Notes under the pieces: generated by a model
Database searches by the model: none
What the model was told of the DNA's origin: nothing
The model's input: only the letters and a program-made list of their open reading frames with translations
Program-made: the position numbers and the translations under genes
In this document: positions 49,042 to 58,216 of the stretch, piece after piece
How positions within the stretch are numbered: position 1 is the first letter of the stretch
How the letters are laid out: every line of letters begins with the position of its first letter
DNA from: Aeromicrobium sp. Root472D3
GTDB lineage: Bacteria; Actinomycetota; Actinomycetes; Propionibacteriales; Nocardioidaceae
Assembly: GCF_001426485.1 (NCBI RefSeq)
Contig: NZ_LMET01000002.1
Coordinates: forward strand, 175,722 to 239,721
Direction of reading: 5' to 3'
Length of the DNA: 64,000 bases

Positions 49042-50442
49042 ATGCAGAGGTTGAGCCCCCTGGACGCGATGTTCCTGCAGCAGGACAGCCCGACCGTCCC
49101 CCGCCAGGTGGCCTCGCTCGCGATCCTCGAGGCAGGGGGTCGGCTCGACTACGACCGGCTGATCCACGTCATCAACGAGCGCATCGACCTCGTCCCCCGG
49201 TACCGGCAGATCCCGCGCTCCGTCCCCGGCGCACTCGGAACCCCGGTGTGGGTCGACGACGAGAGCTTCGACATCTCCCTGCACGTGCGCCGCTCGGCGC
49301 TGCCGCGTCCCGGCACGGTCGACGCGCTGCACGAGCTGGTCGGGCGGCTCATCGCCCGTCGGCTCGACCTCGACCGCCCGCTGTGGGAGCTTTACCTGAT
49401 CGAGGGCCTCGAGAACGGACGCGTCGCCCTGCTGTTCAAGTCGCACCAGGCGCTCGTCGACGGCTCGGAGACCGTCGACCTCGCGCAGGTGCTGCTCGAG
49501 GAGACCGCGCACGAGCGCGACATCCCGTTCGAGGAGTGGAACCCGCGACCCGCGCCCAACGGCGCCGAGCTGCTGGTCGAGACCGTCAGCCGCAACGTCC
49601 GTCGCCCCGCCGAGGCCCTGCGCATCACCGAGCACAACCTCGGACGCCTGGCCCGCAAGCTGCCCGTCGTGGGATCGGACGCCCAGGCGCCCCACGGCGT
49701 CCTGTCGACCGAGCTCAGCCGTCACCGGCGCTTCGCCTCGCTGGCCGTCAGCCTCGGCGACCTGCGACGCATCCGCGAGTACCACGGCGGCACCGTCAAC
49801 GACGTCATCCTCGCGTGCATCGCCGGCGGCATCCGCGGCTGGATGCTGACCCGCGCCGAGCCCGTGACCGCCAAGACGAGCTTCCGGGCGATGGTGCCGA
49901 TGTCGGTCGTCGCGAAGGACGGCCTGCCGACGTCGCTGGGCTCGAAGGTGCGCGGCCACCTGCTCTCGCTTCCGGTCGGCGAGTCCAATCCCGTCGTGCG
50001 CCTGCACCAGGTGTCGTACGCGCTGAAGGACCACCGCGAGACCGGCTCGGCCGTCGCCGCGAGCAAGCTGGCCGGCCTGCCGGGCTTCGCGACCTCGACG
50101 TTCCACGCCGTCGGGGCGCGGGTCGCCGATGCGGGCGCCGGACGCGGGCACCAGATCGTCATCACGAACGTGCCCGGCCCGCAGGAGGCGCTGTACCTGG
50201 CCGGCGAGGCGGTCGCCGAGGTCTACCCGTGCATCCCGCTCAGCGGTCGGCGCGCGGTCGCGATCGGCGTGACGTCGTACCACGGCCAGGTCTTCTTCGG
50301 CATCGTCGCCGACCGCGAGGCGATCCCGGACGTCGACGTGCTCGCGCAGTGCGTCGAGGACGCGCTCGCCGAGCTCGTCGAGTCGGTCGAGGACCGGCGC
50401 ACCCGCGCACCGCGTGGACGTCAGCGTCCGGCACGCCCATGA
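49042..50442 (+). CDS. WS/DGAT-type acyltransferase-like protein with altered active site
   Basis: 466 residues, full length for the wax ester synthase/diacylglycerol acyltransferase family (MQRLSPLDAMF start, RPLWELYLIEGL, NDVILACIAGGIRGWM, SNVPGP-like TNVPGPQEALY). The catalytic HHxxxDG motif reads HQALVDG: residue 136 is Gln (codon CAG at 49447-49449) in place of the second His. Acyltransferase activity is therefore doubtful. The start has GAGGAGAG upstream. Confidence 0.82.
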   Translation: MQRLSPLDAMFLQQDSPTVPRQVASLAILEAGGRLDYDRLIHVINERIDLVPRYRQIPRSVPGALGTPVWVDDESFDISLHVRRSALPRPGTVDALHELVGRLIARRLDLDRPLWELYLIEGLENGRVALLFKSHQALVDGSETVDLAQVLLEETAHERDIPFEEWNPRPAPNGAELLVETVSRNVRRPAEALRITEHNLGRLARKLPVVGSDAQAPHGVLSTELSRHRRFASLAVSLGDLRRIREYHGGTVNDVILACIAGGIRGWMLTRAEPVTAKTSFRAMVPMSVVAKDGLPTSLGSKVRGHLLSLPVGESNPVVRLHQVSYALKDHRETGSAVAASKLAGLPGFATSTFHAVGARVADAGAGRGHQIVITNVPGPQEALYLAGEAVAEVYPCIPLSGRRAVAIGVTSYHGQVFFGIVADREAIPDVDVLAQCVEDALAELVESVEDRRTRAPRGRQRPARP

Positions 50443-50470
50443 GCAGCACGCACCCCACGAGAGGACGAGC

Positions 50471-50767
50471 ATGAGGGTCTACCTGGGACTCGACGTCGAC
50501 GAGCTGGTCGCGCTCGAGGCCGGCGGGTCGGTGACGCCCGCCGAGTCGTTCGTCGCGGCCTCGACCGACGAGGAGGACGAGCTCGCGGCGCTCGAGGAGG
50601 CGGCCGAGCACGGCGTCGTCGCGGCCGCGGCCGAGGTCGACGACCCCGACGGGCCCGTCGCGCTGGTCGACGTCGCTTCGCTGCACCTCGACCTCGACGA
50701 CAGCGGCGACCTCGCGTGGTTCGCACCACAGGAGATCGCCGCCGTCATCGAACTGGTGCGTCGCTAG
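50471..50767 (+). CDS. DUF6912 family protein
   Basis: 98 residues, strongly acidic, starting MRVYLGLDVDELVALEAGG and ending in FAPQEIAAVIELVRR. Function unknown. GAGAGGACGAGC precedes the ATG. It is convergent with the DUF2505 gene and the two stop codons share the palindrome CTAG (50764-50767). Confidence 0.72.
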   Translation: MRVYLGLDVDELVALEAGGSVTPAESFVAASTDEEDELAALEEAAEHGVVAAAAEVDDPDGPVALVDVASLHLDLDDSGDLAWFAPQEIAAVIELVRR

Positions 50768-51249
50768 AGCTTCGACATCCCGTACTCGACCTCTTCGCGC
50801 AGCGAGGCGCGGATGGCCTTGGCGACCTCGGGCTCGATCTTCTTGCCGAGGAACGGGATCTTGACCGTCACGTCGCCGTCGACCGTGAAGTCGGCGCCGC
50901 CCTCGACGGCGAAGAGCCTGGCCTTGCCCACCATCTCGGCGGGCTGACCGATGATGCTGACCTTGACGTCGGCGGTGCGGTTGCCCGACGCGTCGGGCCC
51001 GCTCCAGACCTCGGTCTGCTTGACCTTGACGGTGCTGCCCGTGAGCTTCTTGACGAAGTCGGGCATGTCGGCGGGCTGGGTGCGCACGATCGTGACGGTC
51101 GCGCCCTCGCCCTTCGGCTCGACCGTGACCTCGTAGTCGCTGGCGCCCTGGTTGACGCACGACTCGGTGCGGAACGCCTGGTCGACGAGCAGGCCGTAGA
51201 CCGCGTCGACGCCGGAGTCGCGGTAGGAGAACTTCTCGGTCAGCTTCAT
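50764..51249 (-). CDS. DUF2505 (SRPBCC-like) protein
   Basis: 161 residues with a helix-grip pattern: MKLTEKFSYRDSGVDAVYGL, central strands and a C-terminal amphipathic helix. The family may bind hydrophobic ligands; its function is unknown. It is coupled to pspA by a 4-bp ATGA overlap, suggesting a joint membrane-related role. Confidence 0.8.
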   Translation of the reverse strand: MKLTEKFSYRDSGVDAVYGLLVDQAFRTESCVNQGASDYEVTVEPKGEGATVTIVRTQPADMPDFVKKLTGSTVKVKQTEVWSGPDASGNRTADVKVSIIGQPAEMVGKARLFAVEGGADFTVDGDVTVKIPFLGKKIEPEVAKAIRASLREEVEYGMSKL

Positions 51250-51986
51250 TCGGCGGCCTGCTGGTCGCCGGCGGCGAGGGCCTTGAGCTCGGACAGGCGA
51301 GCCTCGACCTCGGTCTGCGTCGTGTCGCCCTCGAGCTCGGCGAACTGGGCGTCGAGGCTCGACGCGGCGAGCTCGGCCTGCCCGGCGACCTGCGCCTCGT
51401 CGCGGCGCACCTTCTCCTCGAAGCGGGACAGCTCGCTCGTGGGGTCGAGCACGTTGATCGACGACACGGCGCTCTGCACCTTGGCCTGTGCCTCGGCGGT
51501 CTTGGCGCGGGCGACGAGCTGGTCGCGCTTGGTCTTGAGCTCGCCGAGCTTGCCCTGCATGTTGACGAGACCGGCCTTGAGCTGCTCGACCGTCTGGTTC
51601 TGGGCGGCGATCTGCGGGGCGGCGGCCTTGGCCTCGTTCTCGAAGCCGATCTGCTTGCTCAGCGCGACCTTGGCGAGCGAGTCGAACTTGTCGGCCTCGC
51701 CGGCCTGGCCGGCGGCGCGCAGGGCGTCGGCCTTCTGCGAGGCGGCGATGGCCTTGCTGCCCCACTCCTTGACGGCGGCGACGTCCTCGGCGTGATCGGC
51801 CTCGGCGAGCCGCAGGTTGCCGATCGTCTGGGCGACGGCGTCCTGCGCCTCGGCGATCGAGGACGTGTAGTCGCGCACGAGCTGGTCGAGCATCTTCTCG
51901 GGGTCCTCGGCCTTGTCGAGGAGCGAGTTGATGTTGGCGCGGGTCAGCTGACCGATGCGCCCGAGGATGGACTGTTTCTGTGCCAT
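51246..51986 (-). CDS. pspA: PspA/IM30 (ESCRT-III-like) protein
   Basis: 246 residues, nearly all coiled coil. The N-terminal helix reads RANINSLLDKAEDPEKMLDQ, the hallmark of PspA/Vipp1. These proteins form rods that support damaged membranes. No pspF or pspC is beside it; its only partner is the DUF2505 gene. Confidence 0.9.
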   Translation of the reverse strand: MAQKQSILGRIGQLTRANINSLLDKAEDPEKMLDQLVRDYTSSIAEAQDAVAQTIGNLRLAEADHAEDVAAVKEWGSKAIAASQKADALRAAGQAGEADKFDSLAKVALSKQIGFENEAKAAAPQIAAQNQTVEQLKAGLVNMQGKLGELKTKRDQLVARAKTAEAQAKVQSAVSSINVLDPTSELSRFEEKVRRDEAQVAGQAELAASSLDAQFAELEGDTTQTEVEARLSELKALAAGDQQAAE

Positions 51987-52093
51987 CAGGGGTCCGTCAC
52001 TTTCGTCAGTCGGCGAACTCTGGGGGATGCCGTCGCCCTCGATCTTGCTGCATCACCGGTGACGAGACAACAGATCGAGGGCCGGGGGGCGTC

Positions 52094-53323
52094 TCAGGCG
52101 ACGGACGGGAGGTGCCGCCGGGACGTCCTGAAGATCCACGTGCGCATCAGCACGAAGCGCATGACGGTCACGAACAGGTTCGCGGCGGTCAGCACGACGA
52201 CCTCGACGAGCGGGTGCCCGTCGCCCTGCAGCGTCCGCAGCACCCAGATCGCGCCGCTCGTCACGGCGAGGCCGCAGCCGAACACCAGCAGGCCCTGCAG
52301 CTGGTGCCGCAGCGCTCCGGCCGGCCCGCGCAGGCCGAACGTGAACCGCCGGTTGGCGGCGGTGTTGGCGATCGCCGTGACGGCCAGCGCCACCGCATTG
52401 GCCTCGAACGCGCCGAGGCTGCCGCGCAGCAGCACGTACAGCAGGCCGTACGCGGCGGTCGACAGGACGCCGATCAGGGCGAAGACGACCATCTGGGCGC
52501 TGAGCCGCCCGCCCGCGCTGCTGGTCGTGGCGCGGCCGAGGGCCTCGGCGACGTCGGCGAGCGGGATGCGTCCGCGCACCAGCGACCACCCGAGCCGTCC
52601 CATGCCGCGCAGGTCGGCCGCTGCCGTCCGGACGATGTCGACCCGGCTGTCGGGGTCGTCGACCCAGTCGACGGGCACCTCGTGGATGCGCAGGCCGGCG
52701 CGCTCGGCGACGACCAGCAGCTCGGTGTCGAAGAACCACTCGTCGTCCTCGATCAGCGGCAGCAGCTGCGCGGCGACGTCGCGCCGGATGGCCTTGAAGC
52801 CGCACTGGGCGTCCGAGAACCGGGCCCGCAGGGCGCCGCGCAGCAGGACGTTGTAGCCGCGCGAGATGACCTCGCGACGCGGTCCGCGGGTCGTCCGCGA
52901 CGTGCGGGCCAGCCGCGAGCCGATCGCCAGGTCGGAGTGGCCCGACAGCAGGGGGGCGACGAGTGGCAGCAGGGCGTTCAGGTCGGTCGACAGGTCGACG
53001 TCCATGTAGACCAGCACCTCGGCGTCCGAGTGCGACCACGCCTCCTTCAGCGCCCGGCCCCGTCCCTTGCGGGTCAGGCTCACGACGCGGACGTCGTCGA
53101 AGCGGCTTGCCAGCTGGTGGGCCAGCAGGCTCGTCGCGTCGGTGCTGGCGTTGTCGGCGATCGTGACGCGGTGCTCGAACGGCAGGGTGCGCAGGTGGTC
53201 CCTGACCTTCTCGACGGAGGCGACGAGCGCCTTCTCCTCGTTGAACACCGGGATGACGATGTCGAGGACGGGTGCGCGGCCGGGGGAGGGGCGGCTGCCG
53301 GGAGCCGTGGCCGTGGCGGTCAC
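52094..53323 (-). CDS. GT2 glycosyltransferase fused to GtrA-like membrane domain
   Basis: 409 residues. The GT2 domain is of DPM1 type (LDIVIPVFNEEKAL, MDVDLSTDLNALL, SDAQCGFKAIRRDVA) and would load a polyprenyl phosphate with a sugar. The C-terminal GtrA domain has four TM segments (about 275-395) that could flip the product. The GTG has GGAGGT upstream and overlaps the end of the next gene by 4 bp. Confidence 0.88.
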   Translation of the reverse strand: MTATATAPGSRPSPGRAPVLDIVIPVFNEEKALVASVEKVRDHLRTLPFEHRVTIADNASTDATSLLAHQLASRFDDVRVVSLTRKGRGRALKEAWSHSDAEVLVYMDVDLSTDLNALLPLVAPLLSGHSDLAIGSRLARTSRTTRGPRREVISRGYNVLLRGALRARFSDAQCGFKAIRRDVAAQLLPLIEDDEWFFDTELLVVAERAGLRIHEVPVDWVDDPDSRVDIVRTAAADLRGMGRLGWSLVRGRIPLADVAEALGRATTSSAGGRLSAQMVVFALIGVLSTAAYGLLYVLLRGSLGAFEANAVALAVTAIANTAANRRFTFGLRGPAGALRHQLQGLLVFGCGLAVTSGAIWVLRTLQGDGHPLVEVVVLTAANLFVTVMRFVLMRTWIFRTSRRHLPSVA

Positions 53324-55368
53324 TGGACACCTCCGCTCAGGTCGTAGAGCGTGACGCCGTCGACGGTCTGGGCCGTGAAGTTGTCGGCGACCCAGGTGGC
53401 GATGTCGGAGCTGGAGCTGCTGCCGCCGGTCTGCCCGCCTCCTCCGCCGAACCCGCCACCGCCGATGAAGTAGTGGATCTCGCCGTCGGCGACCCGCTGC
53501 TCGAACTCGGCGAGCGTCGGGCTGGGGTCGGAGCCGTTGAAGCCGCCGATCGCCATGACGGGCAGCTCGGTCGCGAGCTGGTAGCCGGCCGCGGTGTTGG
53601 AGCCGACGGCCGCGGCGACCCAGGTGTAGGAGTCGGCGTCGGTCTCGAGCAGGGCGTTGATCTCGGCGGTCGACTCCGAGCCGTTGAGCAGTCCGCCCGC
53701 GCCTCCTCCGCCGCCGCGGGACGGTGTCCCGTTCGGCGCGGTGGGCGTCTGCGTCTGGCCGCCGGTCTGGCCCTGCCCCTGCCCCTGCGTCATGCCCGGG
53801 GGGCGGCCCATGCCGCCCATGCGTCCGCCGCCCGGGCCGCCCATGCCGCCCCCGGTGCTGGGACCGGCCGACGGGATCGAGCCCGTGTGCGCGGTCGACG
53901 CGGTGTCGACCGCGTAGGCCGCCGGTCCGACGAGGACGGCTGCGAGGGACGTCGCGATGACGGCGATGACGGCGCGACGCGGCAGCAGCCGGTGCAGGAC
54001 GAGCAGGAACGCGGCGGCCGTGCCCGCGGCGACCACGACGTACTTGAGCCACGGCACGAAGTCGGTCGCGCGGTCGAGCAGGACGAAGCTCATGACGGAC
54101 GTCATCGCGATGACGAACGCCGCGCCGAGCGTCGCGACGGGCGACTCGCGCCTCTCCCACAGGATGCTCGCGCCGATGCCGACCAGTGCGGCGATCGCCG
54201 GTGCCAGCGCCACGGTGTAGTAGGCGTGGAAGATGCCGGCCATGAAGCTGAACGTCAAGCCCGTGACCAGCAGCCAGCCGCCCCACACGACCAGGCCCGT
54301 GAGCTGACGGTCGGAGCGTCCGGCGCCCTTGCGGAACCACAGGCCGAGACCCAGCAGCACCAGCGCGGCGGGCAGCAGCCAGACCACCTGGCCGCCGATC
54401 TCGGACGTGAAGAGGCGCAGGATGCCGGTCTCGCCCCAGCCGCCCCCGCCGCCGACCGAGCCGGTCTCGTTCCCGTTGAGGCGGCCGAGGCCGTTGTAGC
54501 CGAGCGTCAGCTCGAGGATCGAGTTGTCCTGCGAGCCGCCGATGTAGGGGCGGCTCGAGGCGGGCCACAGCTCGACGATCGCGATCCACCAGCCGCCGGC
54601 CAGGATCATGGCCCCGAAGGCGACCAACAGGTGCTTGAGCCGCGTCACGACGCCGACGCGTGCGGCGATGAGGTAGACCAGCGCCAGCGGGGGCAGCACG
54701 AGGAAGGCCTGCAGCATCTTGGTCAGGAAGGCGAAGCCGACCAGGGCGCCGCCGAGCGCGAGCCACCGCACGGCGCGTGCGGGGTTCTCGATCGCGCGGA
54801 TCGTCGCGTACACCGAGCCGATCAGCAGGAGCGTCAGCAGGGCGTCCGGGTTGTTGAACCGGAACATCAGCACGGCCACGGGGGTCAGGGCGAGGGCCGC
54901 TCCGGCGAGCAGCGACGCCCAGGCGTTCTGCGTCGTGCGGCGGACGGTCGCGTACAGCAGCCCGACCGATGCGACGCCCATCAGCGCCTGCGGCACGAGC
55001 ATGGCCCACGACGACAGGCCGAAGAGGCGCACCGACAGCGACATGGGCCACAGCGACATCGGCGTCTTGTCGACCGTGATCGAGCTCGCGGCGTCGGACG
55101 AGCCGAAGAAGAACGCCTTCCACGACTCCGACCCGGCCTGCACGGCAGCGGCGTAGAACGAGTTGGCCCAGCCCGAGGCGCCGAGGCCCCACAGGTAGAG
55201 CAGGGCCGTGGCCAGCAGCAGCCCCAGCAGGGCCGGCCGGACGAGCGGGGAGTCGTCCTCGCGGCCGCGCCAGAGGCGGTGGGCGCGGGACGGGGCCGGG
55301 GGAGCGGCCGGTGCGGTGGCGTCGCGCCGGGGTGTCGGCGTGGGGGCCGAGATCGTGGTCTGGGTCAT
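53320..55368 (-). CDS. ArnT/PMT-like membrane glycosyltransferase (GT39/83)
   Basis: 682 residues. The first loop carries the conserved acidic site in DKTPMSLWPMSL, followed by about eleven TM segments with YDNPDA-like FRFNNPDALLTLL. The extracytoplasmic C-terminal region (about 480-682) has Gly/Gln-rich runs (GQGQGQ, GGGGFGGGGG). Such enzymes use polyprenyl-phosphate sugars, presumably those made by the coupled GT2-GtrA protein, to modify an envelope acceptor. Confidence 0.85.
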   Translation of the reverse strand: MTQTTISAPTPTPRRDATAPAAPPAPSRAHRLWRGREDDSPLVRPALLGLLLATALLYLWGLGASGWANSFYAAAVQAGSESWKAFFFGSSDAASSITVDKTPMSLWPMSLSVRLFGLSSWAMLVPQALMGVASVGLLYATVRRTTQNAWASLLAGAALALTPVAVLMFRFNNPDALLTLLLIGSVYATIRAIENPARAVRWLALGGALVGFAFLTKMLQAFLVLPPLALVYLIAARVGVVTRLKHLLVAFGAMILAGGWWIAIVELWPASSRPYIGGSQDNSILELTLGYNGLGRLNGNETGSVGGGGGWGETGILRLFTSEIGGQVVWLLPAALVLLGLGLWFRKGAGRSDRQLTGLVVWGGWLLVTGLTFSFMAGIFHAYYTVALAPAIAALVGIGASILWERRESPVATLGAAFVIAMTSVMSFVLLDRATDFVPWLKYVVVAAGTAAAFLLVLHRLLPRRAVIAVIATSLAAVLVGPAAYAVDTASTAHTGSIPSAGPSTGGGMGGPGGGRMGGMGRPPGMTQGQGQGQTGGQTQTPTAPNGTPSRGGGGGAGGLLNGSESTAEINALLETDADSYTWVAAAVGSNTAAGYQLATELPVMAIGGFNGSDPSPTLAEFEQRVADGEIHYFIGGGGFGGGGGQTGGSSSSSDIATWVADNFTAQTVDGVTLYDLSGGVQ

Positions 55369-55432
55369 GCCCCCACGATGCGATCGCAGGTTGGGGCGGG
55401 GGTGTGCTGAGTCTGTGCCGAGTCTGTGAGCG

Positions 55433-56872
55433 TCAGGCGGTCGGCAGCGTCAGCGTGAACGTCGTGTCGCCCGGCACGCTGCGGACGGTCGCGTCCCCGC
55501 CGTGGGCGTGCATGATCGCCTTGACGAGCGACATGCCGAGCCCCGCGCCGCCCGATGCGCGGGTGCGCGACGAGTCGCCGCGGGTGAAGCGCTCGAACAC
55601 CGTCGGCAGCAGGGTCGGGTCGATGCCGGGGCCGTCGTCGTGGACGTCGACGCGCACGACGTCCGCGCTCGAGAGCCGCACCGAGACCGTGGTGCCCGGG
55701 GGCGTGTGGCGGGTCGCGTTGGTGACGAGGTTCGTGACGGCCTGGTGCAGCCGCTGCTCGTCGCCCGTGACGGTGACGGGCTCGCCGGGGACGTCGAACG
55801 TCCAGCGTCGCTCGGGGTCGCGCACGCGGGCGTCGTCGACGGCCTCGACGACCAGGCGCGTCACGTCGACGGGGCGGCGGTCGACGCCGCGTCCCGCGTC
55901 GAGGCGGGCCAGCAGCAGCATGTCCTCGACGAGCGTCGACATGCGTCCGGCCTCCGACTCGACCTTCGCGAGGATCTGGTCGGGGTCGGCGCGGCCCGTG
56001 CGCCGGCTCAGCTCGGCGTAGCCCTTGATCGTCGACAGGGGGGTCCGCAGCTCGTGCGACGCGTCGGCGAGGAACTGGCGCACCTGCTGCTCGCTCTCGT
56101 GGCGGGCGTCGAGCGCCTGCTCGACGTGGCCGAGCAGCTGGTTGAGCGCCTCGCCGACCTGGCCGACCTCGGTGCCGGGGTCGGTCAGCGTGTCGGGGAC
56201 GCGGACGGTCTCGCCGACCTCGCCCGACGACAGCGGCATCGCGGTCACCTGGTGCGCGGTCTGCGCGACGTCGCGCAGGGGCTGCAGCTGGCGGCGGACG
56301 AGGATGCGTCCGGCGACGGCGGCGACGCCGATGCCGAGCACCGCGAGCAGCGACTCCCACCAGACGAGCGCCTGGATCGTGCCGTCGACGTCCTCGGTGG
56401 GGATGCCCTGCACCAGCACGTCGCCGCTGCTGAGGGTCGTCGCGGCGACGCGGAACGAGCCGAGGCCCGTCACCTGCACCGTGACCGGGTCGCGTCCGGG
56501 GACGACGTCCTCGAGCGTGTCGAGCGCCGACGTCGACATCTCCCGGCGGCTGCCCGACGACGTGATCGACCGCCCGGTGGCCGAGCCGTCGCGGTAGACG
56601 GCGGTCAGGCTGCCCTCGCGGTTGCCGCGGGCGTCGGGCGGCGGTCCGATGCCCGAGCGCGGCGTCGTCGGGTCGATGCCGGGCACCCCGCCGTTGGCGG
56701 CCATGCTGCTGCGCTCGAGCGATCCCTCGACCTGCCGGTCGAGCTGCCCCGTCAGGTACGACCGCATGACGAGCGTCGCGGTCAGCGCGACCAGCACGCT
56801 CACGACGGCGACCAGCGCGACGACCGTGACGACGAGGCGTCCGGTCAGGGACGACGGCAGCAGCCGGCGCAC
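55433..56872 (-). CDS. Sensor histidine kinase of the TrcS-like type
   Basis: 479 residues. Two TM helices (about 15-38 and 165-185) flank a sensor loop; HAMP and HisKA follow with the phosphoacceptor in LADASHELRTPLSTIKGYAE, then NLVTNATRHTPPG and GGAGLGMSLVKAI. The GTG start is 1 bp from the end of the response regulator gene. The system sits beside envelope glycosyltransferase genes on the same strand. Confidence 0.9.
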   Translation of the reverse strand: MRRLLPSSLTGRLVVTVVALVAVVSVLVALTATLVMRSYLTGQLDRQVEGSLERSSMAANGGVPGIDPTTPRSGIGPPPDARGNREGSLTAVYRDGSATGRSITSSGSRREMSTSALDTLEDVVPGRDPVTVQVTGLGSFRVAATTLSSGDVLVQGIPTEDVDGTIQALVWWESLLAVLGIGVAAVAGRILVRRQLQPLRDVAQTAHQVTAMPLSSGEVGETVRVPDTLTDPGTEVGQVGEALNQLLGHVEQALDARHESEQQVRQFLADASHELRTPLSTIKGYAELSRRTGRADPDQILAKVESEAGRMSTLVEDMLLLARLDAGRGVDRRPVDVTRLVVEAVDDARVRDPERRWTFDVPGEPVTVTGDEQRLHQAVTNLVTNATRHTPPGTTVSVRLSSADVVRVDVHDDGPGIDPTLLPTVFERFTRGDSSRTRASGGAGLGMSLVKAIMHAHGGDATVRSVPGDTTFTLTLPTA

Positions 56873-56873
56873 G

Positions 56874-57590
56874 TCAGCCGACCGGCTTCAGGACGTACCC
56901 CGCACCGCGCTTGGTGTGGATCATCGGCTCGTGGCCGGCGTCGATCTTCTTGCGCAGGTACGAGATGTAGAGCTCGACGACGTTGTCCTGCCCGCCGAAG
57001 TCGTAGTCCCACACCCGGTCGAGGATCTGCGCCTTCGACAGCACCCGGCGGGGGTTGCGCATCATGAAGCGCAGCAGCTCGAACTCGGTCGCGGTGAGGT
57101 CGATCTCGCGCCCGGCGCGGACGACGTCGTGGCTGTCCTCGTCGAGGGTGAGGTCGCCGACCTCGATGACCGAGCTGGGGCGCTCGTCCATCGCGCCGGC
57201 GCGGCGCATCAGGCCGCGCAGACGGGCGATGACCTCCTCGAGGCTGAACGGCTTGGTGACGTAGTCGTCGCCGCCCGCGGTGAGCCCCGCGACGCGGTCC
57301 TCGACCGAGTCGCGGGCCGTCAGGAACAGCACGGGGATCCCGGGCGCGAAGGCGCGCACCTTGCGCAGCACCTCCATGCCGTCGTAGTCGGGCAGCATCA
57401 TGTCGAGCACGATCGCGTCGGGGGCGAACTCCTTGGCCGCCGCGACGGCCTTGCGGCCCGTGCCGGCGGTGCGGATCTCCCACCCCTCGTAGCGCAGGGC
57501 CATCTGGAGCAGCTCGGCGATGTTGACCTCGTCGTCGACGACGAGGACGCGCAGCGGGAACCCGTCGGCGCGAGTCAGTGAGGGTGCCAT
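56874..57590 (-). CDS. OmpR-family response regulator of the TrcR-like type
   Basis: 238 residues. Receiver VVDDEVNIAELL, phosphoacceptor in VLDMMLPDYDG, FLTARDS, KPF lysine; winged helix with TEFELLRFMMRN and a C-terminal TKRGAGYVLKP. It would read the kinase above. Its ATG at 57590 faces 129 bp of divergent upstream DNA holding two pairs of direct repeats. Confidence 0.92.
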   Translation of the reverse strand: MAPSLTRADGFPLRVLVVDDEVNIAELLQMALRYEGWEIRTAGTGRKAVAAAKEFAPDAIVLDMMLPDYDGMEVLRKVRAFAPGIPVLFLTARDSVEDRVAGLTAGGDDYVTKPFSLEEVIARLRGLMRRAGAMDERPSSVIEVGDLTLDEDSHDVVRAGREIDLTATEFELLRFMMRNPRRVLSKAQILDRVWDYDFGGQDNVVELYISYLRKKIDAGHEPMIHTKRGAGYVLKPVG

Positions 57591-57634
57591 GAGAACAGTG
57601 TGGACGGGCTGACCGGGCATCGCATGGGCGTCCG

Positions 57635-57699
57635 CTGTGAGAAGCCTGTGAACTCTCGACCCAGCCGGCGGCGAGCGTGCGCACAGGTTCCTGACAGGT
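57635..57699. promoter_or_regulatory. Two pairs of 11-bp-period direct repeats (candidate regulator sites)
   Basis: CTGTGA at 57635-57640 and 57646-57651, and ACAGGT at 57683-57688 and 57694-57699. Both pairs repeat every 11 bp, the spacing used by OmpR-family dimers. They lie between the response regulator gene and the divergent Gly/Gln-rich gene, so both genes could be controlled. Confidence 0.5.
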
Positions 57700-57719
57700 G
57701 GGCGACGGACCGTGGGGCC

Positions 57720-58112
57720 ATGAGTGATGTGCAGAGGTCAGAGGTGCAGGACGCGGAGCGGTCGTCGTCGGGCGCGTGGTCGACCCGGACGCTCGTCGTC
57801 GCCGCGGTCGTCACGGTGGCGCTGGGCGCGGGGGCCGGTGCGGCCCTCGGCGCCGCGGGCGGGGACGCCGGGAGCGGAGGCTTCGGTGGCGGCCGGGGCG
57901 GGTTCCCCGGCGGCGCTCCGGGCCAGATGCGCGGGCAGCTCGGGCAGCTCGGGCAGCCGGGCATCGGCCAGGGTCAGGGACAGCAGCCGGGACAGCTCCC
58001 CGGTCAGCCTCCCACGCAGGGTCGGCAGCAGGTGCCCGGGCAGGCACCCGGCACCGGCGGCGCGCCGTCGGGCGGCGACCCGGTGGACGACGGCAGCACT
58101 GCCACGATCTAG
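57720..58112 (+). CDS. Gly/Gln/Pro-rich exported protein
   Basis: 130 residues. A short polar N-terminus, one TM or uncleaved signal segment (LVVAAVVTVALGAGAGAAL), and then a low-complexity tail of Gly, Gln and Pro (GQGQGQQPGQLPGQ). No known family. The tail composition resembles that inside the nearby ArnT-like protein. The divergent position to the two-component system suggests it is a target. Confidence 0.6.
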   Translation: MSDVQRSEVQDAERSSSGAWSTRTLVVAAVVTVALGAGAGAALGAAGGDAGSGGFGGGRGGFPGGAPGQMRGQLGQLGQPGIGQGQGQQPGQLPGQPPTQGRQQVPGQAPGTGGAPSGGDPVDDGSTATI

Positions 58113-58216
58113 TCGGCCGGGGTCCACCGGCGCGAAAGTGCGATTCCAACCGGCGTCACGGGATCGCGGGACCTTATACTCGGTCACGACAACCGCCCAT
58201 CGACAGGAGCAGTGCC

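Noticed and set aside
53700..53920. Gly-rich coding repeats in the ArnT-like gene as a mobile or structural DNA repeat
   Set aside because: They are codon-biased low-complexity protein sequence and occur in homologues of this transferase family.
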